Shown: positions 55,323 to 63,333 of the stretch, one piece after another
How positions within the stretch are numbered: the first letter of the stretch is position 1
Layout of the letters: every line of letters begins with the position of its first letter
DNA from: Actinophytocola algeriensis
GTDB taxonomy: Bacteria > Actinomycetota > Actinomycetes > Mycobacteriales > Pseudonocardiaceae
Assembly: GCF_014203735.1 (NCBI RefSeq)
Contig: NZ_JACHJQ010000008.1
Coordinates: 248,001-312,000, forward strand
DNA: 64,000 nt
Direction: 5' to 3'
The notes under the pieces: generated by a model
What the model saw: only the letters and a program-made list of their open reading frames with translations
The model's database searches: none
What the model was told of the DNA's origin: nothing
Program-made: the position numbers and the translations under genes

Positions 55323-56630
55323 GTGGTGACACCGGCGCTCGACAGTGGTCAGCGAGTCCACGACGAGGCGTACACCAAGGCGGTGCGGGACGTCGCGGAC
55401 AGCGTCGCGGGGCGCGTGTTCGTCGCGGGTGAGTCGTGGCCGACGCTGTGGGTGCGGGACGCGGCGTACGCGATCGACCTGGGCGCCGGGTTGCTGCACC
55501 CCGGCGTAGCGGGTACGTCGATGCGTCGTGTCGCCGACGGCGGCCGGTGGGAGCAGGACCGCGCCGCGCACTTCGGCCGGTGGCCGAACCTCACCGACGC
55601 CATCGTCGGCGCGGTCGGCGCGTGGGCCTGCTATGAGGCGACGGGCGACCTGGACTTCCTGTCGAGGAGCCACGAGGTGACCCGCGCCAGCCTGGCCAGG
55701 GCGGAACAGGAAGCGTTCGACGGTGGGCTGTTCCGGGGCTGCGCCAGTTTCATGGAGTCCAACAGCGGCTATCCCCCGCGGTTCGCGTTCCGCGGCCGCG
55801 CGGTCGGCGCGACGAAAGCCTTGAGCACCAACGTGCTCCACTACCGCGGCTACACGATCGCGGCCCGCTCCGCGACGCTGCTCGGGCAGGACCCGGCGCC
55901 GTTCGAGACCAGGGCGGCCGCGCTGAAGCAGGCGATCAACGAGCGGCTGTGGGTGCCGTCGCGGGGCCGCTACGCGTACTACGAGGACGCCGACGGCCGC
56001 GTCTCGGACCGGTGGGAGGGGCTCGGCACCGCGCTGGCGGTGCTGTGGGGCGTCGCGGACGACGCGCAGGCCGTCTTCCGCGCGGTCACCCCGACCCCGC
56101 ACGGCCTGCCGTGCCTGTGGCCGCGGTATCCCCTGTGGTCACGGTGGCTGGTCAAGGACGAGTACAACTACCACAACGGGACCGTGTGGCCGTTCGTCCA
56201 GGGCTACTGGGGCTGGGCCGCAGCCACCCACGGCGCGACCGACGTGTTCGCGGCGGAGCTGGCGGCACTCGCCGACCTGGCGGCCCGCGCCCCGACGTTC
56301 CACGAGTTCTACCGGCCAGCCACGGGCAGCCCCGGCGGCTCGGCCCGGCAGTTGTGGAGCGCGGCGGGGTACCTGGCGCTGGTCCACCGCGGCCTGCTCG
56401 GTCTCCGCGTCGACGATGACGGGCTCCGGTTCGCCCCGGTGGTTCCCGAAGGGTTCACACGGGTGCGGCTGTCGAACCTGCCGTACCGCGACATGACGCT
56501 GGACATCACGGTGACGGGGACCGGCAACACCGTCACGTCCTGCGCGGTGGACGGCGTCGAACAGTCCACGATCCCCACCACACTGACAGGCCACCACCGC
56601 GTCGACCTCACCGTGGCGGACGGGCCCTGA
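55323..56630 (+). CDS. Six-hairpin (alpha/alpha)6 glycosidase, MGH1/GH63-like
   Basis: 435 aa, no signal peptide, so intracellular. Helical repeats with WPTLWVRDAAYAIDLGAGL near the start (Asp/Arg of the sugar pocket), ESNSGYPPRF and DRWEGLGTALAVLWG in the middle, and NYHNGTVWPFVQGYWGWA containing the YHNGxxWP motif of MGH1/glycogen-debranching-type hydrolases. A beta-sandwich tail (LRFAPVVPEGFTRVRLSNLPYRD) closes the protein. Substrate is an oligosaccharide or glycoside; it cannot be narrowed. It stops adjacent to the facing peroxidase gene. Confidence 0.85.
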   Translation: MVTPALDSGQRVHDEAYTKAVRDVADSVAGRVFVAGESWPTLWVRDAAYAIDLGAGLLHPGVAGTSMRRVADGGRWEQDRAAHFGRWPNLTDAIVGAVGAWACYEATGDLDFLSRSHEVTRASLARAEQEAFDGGLFRGCASFMESNSGYPPRFAFRGRAVGATKALSTNVLHYRGYTIAARSATLLGQDPAPFETRAAALKQAINERLWVPSRGRYAYYEDADGRVSDRWEGLGTALAVLWGVADDAQAVFRAVTPTPHGLPCLWPRYPLWSRWLVKDEYNYHNGTVWPFVQGYWGWAAATHGATDVFAAELAALADLAARAPTFHEFYRPATGSPGGSARQLWSAAGYLALVHRGLLGLRVDDDGLRFAPVVPEGFTRVRLSNLPYRDMTLDITVTGTGNTVTSCAVDGVEQSTIPTTLTGHHRVDLTVADGP

Positions 56631-57119
56631 CTAGGACTCGCTGAGCGCCTTCTCGACGGCGGTGACCAGCGCGGGATCCTCCGGCGTCACCGCCGGTCGG
56701 AAGCGGGTGACCCTGCCGGCGGCGTCGACCAGGAACTTCTCGAAGTTCCACTGGATGTCGCCCGCCGCGCCGTCACTGTCCTGGGTGGTGACCAGCTCCG
56801 TGTACAGCGGGTGCCGCGCGTCGCCGTTGACGTCGGCCTTCGCCATCATCGGGAAGGTGACGCTGTAGGTGGTGGAGCAGAAGGTCTGGATCTCCTCGGC
56901 CGTGCCGGGCTCCTGCCCGCCGAACTGGTTGCACGGGACGCCGACCACCGAGAAGCCGCGGTCGGCGTAGCGCTCGTGGAGCGCCTCGAGACCCCGGTAC
57001 TGCGGCGTGAGCCCGCACTTCGAGGCGACGTTGACGATCAGGAACACGCGACCGGGCAGACCGGCGAGGGTGGCCGGCTCACCGGCGAGGGTCTGCAGCG
57101 GGATGTCATGGAGAGGCAC
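56631..57119 (-). CDS. Glutathione-peroxidase-family thiol peroxidase
   Basis: 162 aa thioredoxin fold. Peroxidatic C35 (NVASKCGLTPQY), Q65 (VPCNQFGGQEP), W124-N125 (WNFEKF) complete the tetrad; C81 (FCSTTYSV) can act as resolving Cys, implying thioredoxin rather than glutathione as donor, as in other actinomycetes. Reduces hydroperoxides in the cytoplasm. TAGGGT (57131 to 57126) ends 6 nt before GTG 57119, a leaderless start. Confidence 0.95.
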   Translation of the reverse strand: MPLHDIPLQTLAGEPATLAGLPGRVFLIVNVASKCGLTPQYRGLEALHERYADRGFSVVGVPCNQFGGQEPGTAEEIQTFCSTTYSVTFPMMAKADVNGDARHPLYTELVTTQDSDGAAGDIQWNFEKFLVDAAGRVTRFRPAVTPEDPALVTAVEKALSES

Positions 57120-57125
57120 ACCCCG

Positions 57126-57131
57126 ACCCTA
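57126..57131 (-). promoter_or_regulatory. -10 hexamer of leaderless peroxidase gene
   Basis: Minus-strand TAGGGT, 6 nt before GTG 57119. Confidence 0.4.
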
Positions 57132-57189
57132 TCCGTTTGTACGGATCGCACAAAAACCGGTGCGCCCCGCGGCATCCGGCCGAATTTCA

Positions 57190-57219
57190 TTGCCTGGACT
57201 TCCCGCAGATATCTAGCAT
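57190..57219 (+). promoter_or_regulatory. Promoter of SGNH / small secreted protein operon
   Basis: TTGCCT (57190-57195) and TAGCAT (57214-57219) with an 18-bp spacer, 9 nt before GTG 57229. The -10 and flanks (ATCTAGCAT) equal those of the CE15 promoter. Confidence 0.5.
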
Positions 57220-57228
57220 CACCGGTTT

Positions 57229-57987
57229 GTGAGACGCATGACGATTTCGGTCGTGATTTCGATCATTGTTTCCCTGTCCCTGGTCATACCGGCGGCCGCG
57301 CTCGAAAGACCGGCCGATGCCTGGTACGGACTCGAAGAACAAGGCGGGCCGTGGCACCCGGGCATGTACGTCATCGGCGACAGCATTTCCAACGGCGTCC
57401 CCTACGTCGCGACGGGCACCGCGGACGGGGCGCACGTGTGGGTGCGCTGGCAGGCCGGGTGGTCCACCTACCCGCACCGCAGGACCCTGTGGGGCGCGAG
57501 CAACCTCGACTCCTTCACCGACGCCGCACGGAGCCCGGCGTCGGTGGTGTTCGTGCAACTCGGCACCAACGACACCGGCTGCATGCGGGCGGGCAACGCG
57601 CTCTGCGGCGGCGACCACCCCGTCGACGAGGCCGCGCGGCAGAACGAGAAACTGCGGATGGTCATGGAAACCACGGCGGCCGCACGGCAATTGATCGACG
57701 CCGGGAAGTGCGTCATCTGGGCGGGCACCAGAGAAATCGACCGCGCCGGTTCCGCACAGGTCGACGCGGCCGACTTCAACGCCTGGCTCAGAAATATGCA
57801 AGGTCAGTTTCCCGGGCGTTTCCACTACGCGGACTACCACGCGTACTCCTTCGACAACGCCGCTCTCCGCCACAGCCTCGACGAGGCCCCCGGCGCCGAC
57901 CGGGTCCACCCCGTGACCGCGGCGGGCAGGCAGGCGATCGCGAACCTCGCCGTCTACCTGGCCCGCGCCCTGTGCCACATGCCATGA
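57229..57987 (+). CDS. Secreted SGNH/GDSL-family hydrolase
   Basis: 252 aa. Signal peptide about 1-25 (MTISVVISIIVSLSLVIPAAA). Block I YVIGDSISNG (nucleophile Ser), block III QLGTNDTG and block V DRVHPVT (Asp/His) are present. Two Cys pairs (CMRAGNALC, GKC...LC) suggest disulphides. Likely an extracellular esterase. First gene of a two-gene operon with the 151-aa secreted protein 15 bp downstream. Confidence 0.88.
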   Translation: MRRMTISVVISIIVSLSLVIPAAALERPADAWYGLEEQGGPWHPGMYVIGDSISNGVPYVATGTADGAHVWVRWQAGWSTYPHRRTLWGASNLDSFTDAARSPASVVFVQLGTNDTGCMRAGNALCGGDHPVDEAARQNEKLRMVMETTAAARQLIDAGKCVIWAGTREIDRAGSAQVDAADFNAWLRNMQGQFPGRFHYADYHAYSFDNAALRHSLDEAPGADRVHPVTAAGRQAIANLAVYLARALCHMP

Positions 57988-58002
57988 CAACCGGAGGACA
58001 CC

Positions 58003-58458
58003 ATGATCCGAAGACTCCTGGCCGTGCTCGTCCTCGCTGGCTCGCTGGTCGTCGCCGTGCCGGGGAGCGCGTCAGCGGCCGGCCAGTGCCCGAACCCGTT
58101 CTGGGGCATCTTCTGCCCGACGCCGTACCTGTCGACCGGCTACGGCGCGGTCGCGCAGGCCACCCAGCTCTCCGCCGCGGGCGCCGACGCGCGGTTCGGC
58201 ATGTACAGCCCGATCACCGGCGCGTTCTCGCCTTCGACGGACTGGCTGGACCTCGTCAAGAACAAGTGGGTCGAGCTCGACGCGGTCAAGTCGACCGACA
58301 ACGTCGTCGCGCCGATCAAGGGGTACGCCACGGTCGCCACCCCACTGGGTGAGGCCTCGTGGGTGACCCAGTATTTCTTCGGTTACGGCCGGTGGGGCAT
58401 CTACAACCTCAACACCAAGCTCTTCTATCCCGAGAGTGACTGGTTCCCGGTCTCCTGA
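58003..58458 (+). CDS. Small secreted protein of unknown function
   Basis: 151 aa. Signal peptide about 1-26 (LLAVLVLAGSLVVAVPGSASA). Mature part has one likely disulphide (QCPNPFWGIFCPTP) then beta-rich sequence with many aromatic residues (TQYFFGYGRWGIYNLNTKLFYPESDWF). GGAGG lies 5-6 nt before ATG 58003. Co-transcribed with the SGNH hydrolase, so it may assist or bind the same substrate. No family recognised. Confidence 0.75.
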   Translation: MIRRLLAVLVLAGSLVVAVPGSASAAGQCPNPFWGIFCPTPYLSTGYGAVAQATQLSAAGADARFGMYSPITGAFSPSTDWLDLVKNKWVELDAVKSTDNVVAPIKGYATVATPLGEASWVTQYFFGYGRWGIYNLNTKLFYPESDWFPVS

Positions 58459-58610
58459 CCGAGTGGGGGCGGTCACACCGGATCCGCCCACACCGTCGCC
58501 CCCGGGGCGCTACCCTCCGTAGGTAGAGCTCCGGGGGTTGCTCATGCCCTCGCACGTCCGAACGCGGACGCTGGACCACCCCGTCCGCCGGGCGAACCGA
58601 GAAGAGTGGC

Positions 58611-59486
58611 ATGGCCGACCTGATCATCACCATCTCACTGTGCATCGCGGTCGCGATCGCCTATGCGACGGCGGCGCTCATCCAGGCCCGCTACGCGCAT
58701 CTCCCGGTCGTCCAGCTGCTGCGCATCCCCCAGTTCTGGCTGGCGCTCGCACTCAACGCGCTCGGCGCGGCACTGCACGTGACGTCCCTGGCCTTCGGTC
58801 CGCTGTCGCTGATCCAGCCGCTGGGCGTGCTCACGCTCGTCATCGCGGTCCCGTTGGCGGCGGTCACCGCCCAGCGGCGGGTGACCAGTCTCGAACTGAA
58901 GGGCATGACGAGCACGGTCATCGGCCTCGCGGGGCTGGCGCTGATCATCACGACGACGGGCACGACGCAGACCCTCGCCCCCACCGAGCTGATCGGGCTG
59001 CTGGTCGCCACGGTGGCCGTCGTCGCCGTCCTGGGTTTCGCCGGGCACCGGCCGGGCGCGTCGACGCTGTGGGAGGCCACCGCGGGCGGCGCCGCCTACG
59101 CGGTGTGTTCGGCCCTGTGCCAGACCGTGGTGGTGACGACCGGTGAGGACGGCGCCGGGGTGCTGCTGCGGCCGATCACGATCGTGGCGGTCATCGGCAT
59201 CGCCGTGTTCGCGGTCGTCGCGACGCTGCTCACCCAGCGTTCCTACCGCAACGGGCTCGCCGCTCCCCTGGCCGTCACGAACCTGGTCAACCCGGCCACC
59301 GCGACCGTCATCGGCGTCGTCCTCCTCGGTGAGCACCTCGCCACCACGCCCGTCGAGGTCGTCATCGCCGTCGTGTGTGCCCTGCTCGCCGGCCTGGGCG
59401 TGTCCCAGCTGGCCCGTGCCCGCGACGTGGTGCCGGGCCCTACGGCACCCGCCCCGCGTGAGGACGTACCCGCGGGTCGCGCCTGA
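58611..59486 (+). CDS. DMT/EamA-like or NIPA-like membrane transporter
   Basis: 291 aa with about nine TM helices (LIITISLCIAVAIAYATAAL, FWLALALNALGAALHV, LGVLTLVIAVPLAAV, STVIGLAGLALIIT, LLVATVAVVAVLGF, ITIVAVIGIAVFAVVATLL, TATVIGVVLLGEHL, VVIAVVCALLAGLGV). The GPLSLIQPLGVLTLV and NPATATVIGVVLLGEHL segments are those of the DMT-superfamily proteins annotated as DMT transporter or Mg transporter NIPA. Substrate unassigned. Small upstream inverted repeat CTACC/GGTAG near 58510-58526. Confidence 0.85.
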   Translation: MADLIITISLCIAVAIAYATAALIQARYAHLPVVQLLRIPQFWLALALNALGAALHVTSLAFGPLSLIQPLGVLTLVIAVPLAAVTAQRRVTSLELKGMTSTVIGLAGLALIITTTGTTQTLAPTELIGLLVATVAVVAVLGFAGHRPGASTLWEATAGGAAYAVCSALCQTVVVTTGEDGAGVLLRPITIVAVIGIAVFAVVATLLTQRSYRNGLAAPLAVTNLVNPATATVIGVVLLGEHLATTPVEVVIAVVCALLAGLGVSQLARARDVVPGPTAPAPREDVPAGRA

Positions 59487-59537
59487 AGGGTCGGTTCCCC
59501 GCGCCGCCGCTGCCGGGGCTCGGCGCGTGACAGCCGC

Positions 59538-59560
59538 GGCCCGCCCGGCGAGGGCGGGCC
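59538..59560. terminator. Terminator between convergent genes
   Basis: GGCCCGCCC (59538-59546) pairs with GGGCGGGCC (59552-59560) around a 5-nt loop. Confidence 0.7.
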
Positions 59561-59571
59561 CAGCAGTCACG

Positions 59572-60411
59572 TCAGCTCAGGTTCTTCTGCAGCACGTCCC
59601 AGTCGGTGGCGCACAGACCGCAGTCCGGGCCGACGAACTGTGCCCTGCTGGTGGGGTCGCCCTTCAGCTGCCACTTCAGCCAGTGGCCGCCGACGCGGCC
59701 GAACTCGCCGCCGTTCGGCTGGTCGAACGTGCCGAAGTGGCCGACGTCCAGGTTGCCCATGAACGCGGGCAGCCCGGCGGGGAGCCGGCCCCAGTCGTCC
59801 ATCGCGTTCGGGTACGCGATGTCGCTCGGGCCGCCGATGAAGTACGCGATCGGGGCACGCAGGCGGGACAGCAGGTAGTTCTGGCTGTCCCGGAGCAGTC
59901 CGCTGTTCCACAGGACCGTGGTGGTGATCCGGGGGTCGTCCGCCACCTCGTAGGTCTCGATGCCGCCGCAGGACTGGCCCATGACCGCGACCTTGCTGGT
60001 GTCGATCCTGCCGCGGTACTTGCTGCCGATCCGTGAGTTCTCCGCGATCGCCCAGTCGATCGAGTCGATGAGCATGTCGGAGTCGGTCGATCCGGAGCCG
60101 CCCGGCCTGCCGTTCGCGATGACGAGGAACCCGTGCGAGGCCCACTCGGTGAGGATGTTCTGGAACCACGTGCCGTCCGCGCGGCAGGCCCCGTTGCCCC
60201 ACGCGACGATCGGCAGCCGGACGTTCGTGGGCAACGTGTTCGGCCGGTAGATGGTGTGGTTCGCCAACCGCAGGGTCGTCTCGTACCCGGCGGAGTACGG
60301 CCCCGAACCGGCGAGGACGGACGGCGGGGCGTCCGCCGTCGCACTGACCGTGCCCGAGGTCAGCGTGCCGAGCAGGAGGAGGGCGACGGTGATGGCACTG
60401 CGCATTCTCAT
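59572..60411 (-). CDS. Secreted alpha/beta hydrolase (lipase/cutinase-like)
   Basis: 279 aa. Signal peptide about 1-26 (SAITVALLLLGTLTSGTVSA). LPIVAWGNGACRADGTWFQNIL, nucleophile elbow VMGQSCGGIET (catalytic Ser), DDPRITTTVLWNSG, and GHFGTF carrying the likely His. Cys residues ACRAD/SCGG and CGLC suggest disulphides. Similar to secreted polyester/lipid hydrolases of actinomycetes; substrate open. GGAG precedes ATG 60411. Confidence 0.88.
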   Translation of the reverse strand: MRMRSAITVALLLLGTLTSGTVSATADAPPSVLAGSGPYSAGYETTLRLANHTIYRPNTLPTNVRLPIVAWGNGACRADGTWFQNILTEWASHGFLVIANGRPGGSGSTDSDMLIDSIDWAIAENSRIGSKYRGRIDTSKVAVMGQSCGGIETYEVADDPRITTTVLWNSGLLRDSQNYLLSRLRAPIAYFIGGPSDIAYPNAMDDWGRLPAGLPAFMGNLDVGHFGTFDQPNGGEFGRVGGHWLKWQLKGDPTSRAQFVGPDCGLCATDWDVLQKNLS

Positions 60412-60534
60412 GGGCTGCTCCACTGTCGGTGATGGGGTGCCGCCATTGTGTGGCCGGAATTCGTTGTGCATCCAGGGAAAACGGGCAAGACCGGTGAAAC
60501 CGCCGATGCGGTGCGTGATGGGGCGCGGACGTAC

Positions 60535-60540
60535 GACAAT
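60535..60540 (+). promoter_or_regulatory. -10 hexamer of leaderless kinase gene
   Basis: GACAAT ends 6 nt before ATG 60547. Confidence 0.35.
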
Positions 60541-60546
60541 GGGTGG

Positions 60547-62040
60547 ATGCTGAGTCCTGGCGAGCAGGTCGGCGCTTATCGCGTGGTCGAGCAGGTCGGT
60601 GCGGCAGGGACCACCGCCGACGTGTACCGCGCCCGGAACCAGGCCGGTGACGACGTCGCGCTGAAGCTGCTCTGCGAACCGACGTCCCAGGCCCGGCGCG
60701 AGGCCGACGTCGTCACCGGCCTCGACTACCCGAGGATCGTGCGCACGTACGAGGTCCTCGAGTACGACGGCCACCTCTGCCTGGTGCAGGAGTGGGTCGA
60801 CGGCCCGGCACTCGAGGCGCTGCTGGCGCACGGCCTGAGGCTCGGTTACCCGGAGACCCTGCGGATCGGGCGTGACCTGGCGGCCGCGCTGGCGTACGCG
60901 CACGCACTTGGTGTCCTGCACCGCGATGTCAAGCCCGCCAACGTGTTGCGCGCCCCGGACGGCCACTTCAAGCTGGTGGACTTCGGCGCGGCCGGCATGC
61001 TGGACTCCGCCACCGGCCGCACACGGGCGGGCCAGATCGCGGGCACCCCCCTGTACATGTCGCCCGAACAGGCCGTCGGCATCCCGCAGACCGCCGCCTC
61101 GGACGTCTACGGCCTCGCGCTGGTGTTGTTCCAGTGCCTCCACGGCACGGTGCCCGGCGCGAACTCGGCGGACTACCTCGAACTCCTCGGCGCCCGGACC
61201 AGCACGACGGTCGAGGTGCCGCCGTCGCCGCTGCAGCCCCTCCTCCAGCGGTGCCTGGCCACCGATCCGCTGCTACGACCCCAGTCCGCGGGGGAGGTGC
61301 TCACCGAGCTGGACCGGCTCGCGGGGCCGGACGCGCTCGACTACCAACCGCCGTACCACTTTCCGCAGCAGTACCCACCGTTCGACTGGGCAGGCCCGAA
61401 CAGCTACCCACCACCGGCCGGGATGGGTCAGCACGGCGTCCCGCACCAACTCCCGCCGTACGAGACGCCGGGCTGGCAACCGCCGTACGGGGCGGGGCAA
61501 CTCGGTGTCCCGCCGGCGAGCAGGCGCGGCATGAAGGTGGCGGCCGTCGCCGCGGCTGTCGTGGTCCTTGGACTCCTCGCCGCGCTGCTCGCGTTCCTGG
61601 ACACCGGTGCCTGGCTGCGGGTCGGTGCCGGGGTGGTGGTCGTGCCGGTCGCGTTGCTGGTGGCGTGGCGGGTGCGGCGGCTCACGGGCCGCGCGCCCGA
61701 CGCCGAGCGCCGGGCGGTCGGCATCCTCACCGGCGCGGAGTCGCGAACCGCGCTCACCGAGTCGATGGTGCTGGAGATCGACCAGGTCGTCGCCAGGCTC
61801 AAGGGGCTCGACGCGAGGCTTCTCGGCCTCACCATGGTGCTGCTCATCCGCGAGGCGGAGGAGGCGAAGAAGTCCGCCGACCGGGTGGCCGCGCTCGTGC
61901 AGATGGTGACGCTCATGGAGAAGCTGACCAGGCAGCTCTCCCCCTGGTACGTGCGGCACAAGGAGGCGATCGCCACCGGCATCGCCATCGTGGGTTCGCT
62001 CGCCGGCGTGGCGAGCGTCGTGAGCGGTTTCCTACGCTGA
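60547..62040 (+). CDS. Ser/Thr protein kinase with C-terminal membrane hairpin
   Basis: 497 aa. Kinase domain 1-265: a weak glycine loop (VEQVGAAGTTADVYRA), K40 (VALKLL), catalytic D127 in LHRDVKPANV, D145 (VDFGAAG), APE-type GTPLYMSPEQA. Then a Pro/Tyr/Gln-rich linker, two TM helices (VAAVAAAVVVLGLLAALLAFL and GAGVVVVPVALLVAW) and a helical tail of about 130 residues (MVLEIDQVVARLKGLDARLLGL; REAEEAKKSADRVAALVQMV) ending in another hydrophobic helix. The kinase is cytoplasmic and has no PASTA or sensor domain outside. ATG 60547 is preferred to 60448. Confidence 0.9.
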   Translation: MLSPGEQVGAYRVVEQVGAAGTTADVYRARNQAGDDVALKLLCEPTSQARREADVVTGLDYPRIVRTYEVLEYDGHLCLVQEWVDGPALEALLAHGLRLGYPETLRIGRDLAAALAYAHALGVLHRDVKPANVLRAPDGHFKLVDFGAAGMLDSATGRTRAGQIAGTPLYMSPEQAVGIPQTAASDVYGLALVLFQCLHGTVPGANSADYLELLGARTSTTVEVPPSPLQPLLQRCLATDPLLRPQSAGEVLTELDRLAGPDALDYQPPYHFPQQYPPFDWAGPNSYPPPAGMGQHGVPHQLPPYETPGWQPPYGAGQLGVPPASRRGMKVAAVAAAVVVLGLLAALLAFLDTGAWLRVGAGVVVVPVALLVAWRVRRLTGRAPDAERRAVGILTGAESRTALTESMVLEIDQVVARLKGLDARLLGLTMVLLIREAEEAKKSADRVAALVQMVTLMEKLTRQLSPWYVRHKEAIATGIAIVGSLAGVASVVSGFLR

Positions 62041-63303
62041 CGTCTCCACCGCCCGGGGGACGTGCACGCGGTGCAGTTCGTGCAGGGCGTCGGTCCAGTG
62101 GGTGGTCAGGTCCACCGGGGAGGGGGCGCCTTCCGGAGCCAGGACCGTCAGAGTGGCGCGGTCGCCGTAGGTGGCGAAGAACGCGAAGCACGCGTGCGCG
62201 GGCGGCAGCCACGGCAACGCGGTGACGCCCGTGACCTGCTGTCCCAGCAACGAAAGCGGTGCCGTGACGCGGATGCTCGACAGCGTCATCGCGACGCGGG
62301 TGTGGTCGGTGACGCGCAGCATGGCCCAGCCCGCCGCCTTGCCCGCGCCTCGGGTGATGGTGCTCCACACCCGGCGGTACCGGGCCGTGCGGCGACGGGC
62401 CGCCGCGACGCGCACGACGCGCAGGCGTTCGTCCGGGGTCGCGGTGCCGCACGGGAGGTCCGCGCGCATGAAGCCCAGGCGGTTCACCTCGGCCGGGTCG
62501 CCCGGGTCGCGGGCGTCCACCGGGATGTTGACCGGCCTGCGGGACGTCTCCGGCCTCGGCTGCCACCGGTCCAGGGCCGCCGACATGGCCGACAGGTGGA
62601 CCTGGTTCACCGTCGCGCCGGTGCGGTTCGCGATGTCGGTGAGCAGCGCGAGGTCGGTCTCCGCCGTGGCCACCTCGCGGCCGGGGCCGTACTGGCGCAG
62701 CCGCACGGGGGCAGCACGCTTGCCGCGCCACAGGTCCAGCGCGATCGGCAGCAGCGCGGGCCAGCCGCGGGGCCGGTGCTTCCCCGCGGTGGCGGGGAGG
62801 TCGTCGTCACCCAGCAGGGTGCGGACCGTGCGCAGAGCGGCGGCCGCGTCCTGGCGGGCGTGGTGCACGAGGTAGTAGAGCCGCCAGCCGTCGTCGTCCG
62901 GGGTGAGCCACAGGCCCCACGGCGGGCGGGCCGGGTCCTGCGTGCCCAGGATCTCCCCCGCCGACAGCACGCCGGGGTGCGGCGGCAGCGTCCGGACGTG
63001 GTGGGCGATGTCGAAGTCCGGGTCGCGTTCCCACTGGACCGAAGCACGGGCGACCAGCCGTTCGGTCAGCCGCGGGAGGCGGGACAGGCGGGCCGCGACC
63101 CGCTCCCGCACTTCCTCGGCGGACGGGCACGGCCCGGAGAACCGGAACACCAGCCCGAACCAGATGTCGGCCGGGTCCGGCGCGAGCTGTCCGAGCCGCG
63201 CGAACGCCGTGCCGAGGAAGTCAGCGGGAACTGTCGACGAGTTGTCCATGCGCCATGCCTTCACCGAGTCCGAAAGATGGGCGAAGTATTCGGTGGCCGG
63301 CAT
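62032..63303 (-). CDS. Wax-ester-synthase/DGAT-family acyltransferase
   Basis: 423 aa. WS/DGAT pattern: substrate-entry N-terminal half (FRFSGPCPSAEEVRERVAARLSRLPRLTERL), active site H147-H148-ARQ-D152 (YYLVHHARQDA; the usual HHXXXDG with Gly replaced by Ala) and C-terminal half (NIPVDARDPGDPAEVNRLGFMRADLP). Such enzymes acylate diacylglycerol or fatty alcohols with acyl-CoA at membranes. The first 18 residues may be non-coding; ATG 63249 is an alternative start. Converges with the kinase gene, overlapping 9 bp. Confidence 0.85.
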   Translation of the reverse strand: MPATEYFAHLSDSVKAWRMDNSSTVPADFLGTAFARLGQLAPDPADIWFGLVFRFSGPCPSAEEVRERVAARLSRLPRLTERLVARASVQWERDPDFDIAHHVRTLPPHPGVLSAGEILGTQDPARPPWGLWLTPDDDGWRLYYLVHHARQDAAAALRTVRTLLGDDDLPATAGKHRPRGWPALLPIALDLWRGKRAAPVRLRQYGPGREVATAETDLALLTDIANRTGATVNQVHLSAMSAALDRWQPRPETSRRPVNIPVDARDPGDPAEVNRLGFMRADLPCGTATPDERLRVVRVAAARRRTARYRRVWSTITRGAGKAAGWAMLRVTDHTRVAMTLSSIRVTAPLSLLGQQVTGVTALPWLPPAHACFAFFATYGDRATLTVLAPEGAPSPVDLTTHWTDALHELHRVHVPRAVETSA

Positions 63304-63333
63304 GACTTCGGCATGACTCCTGGTCGCCGCGCC

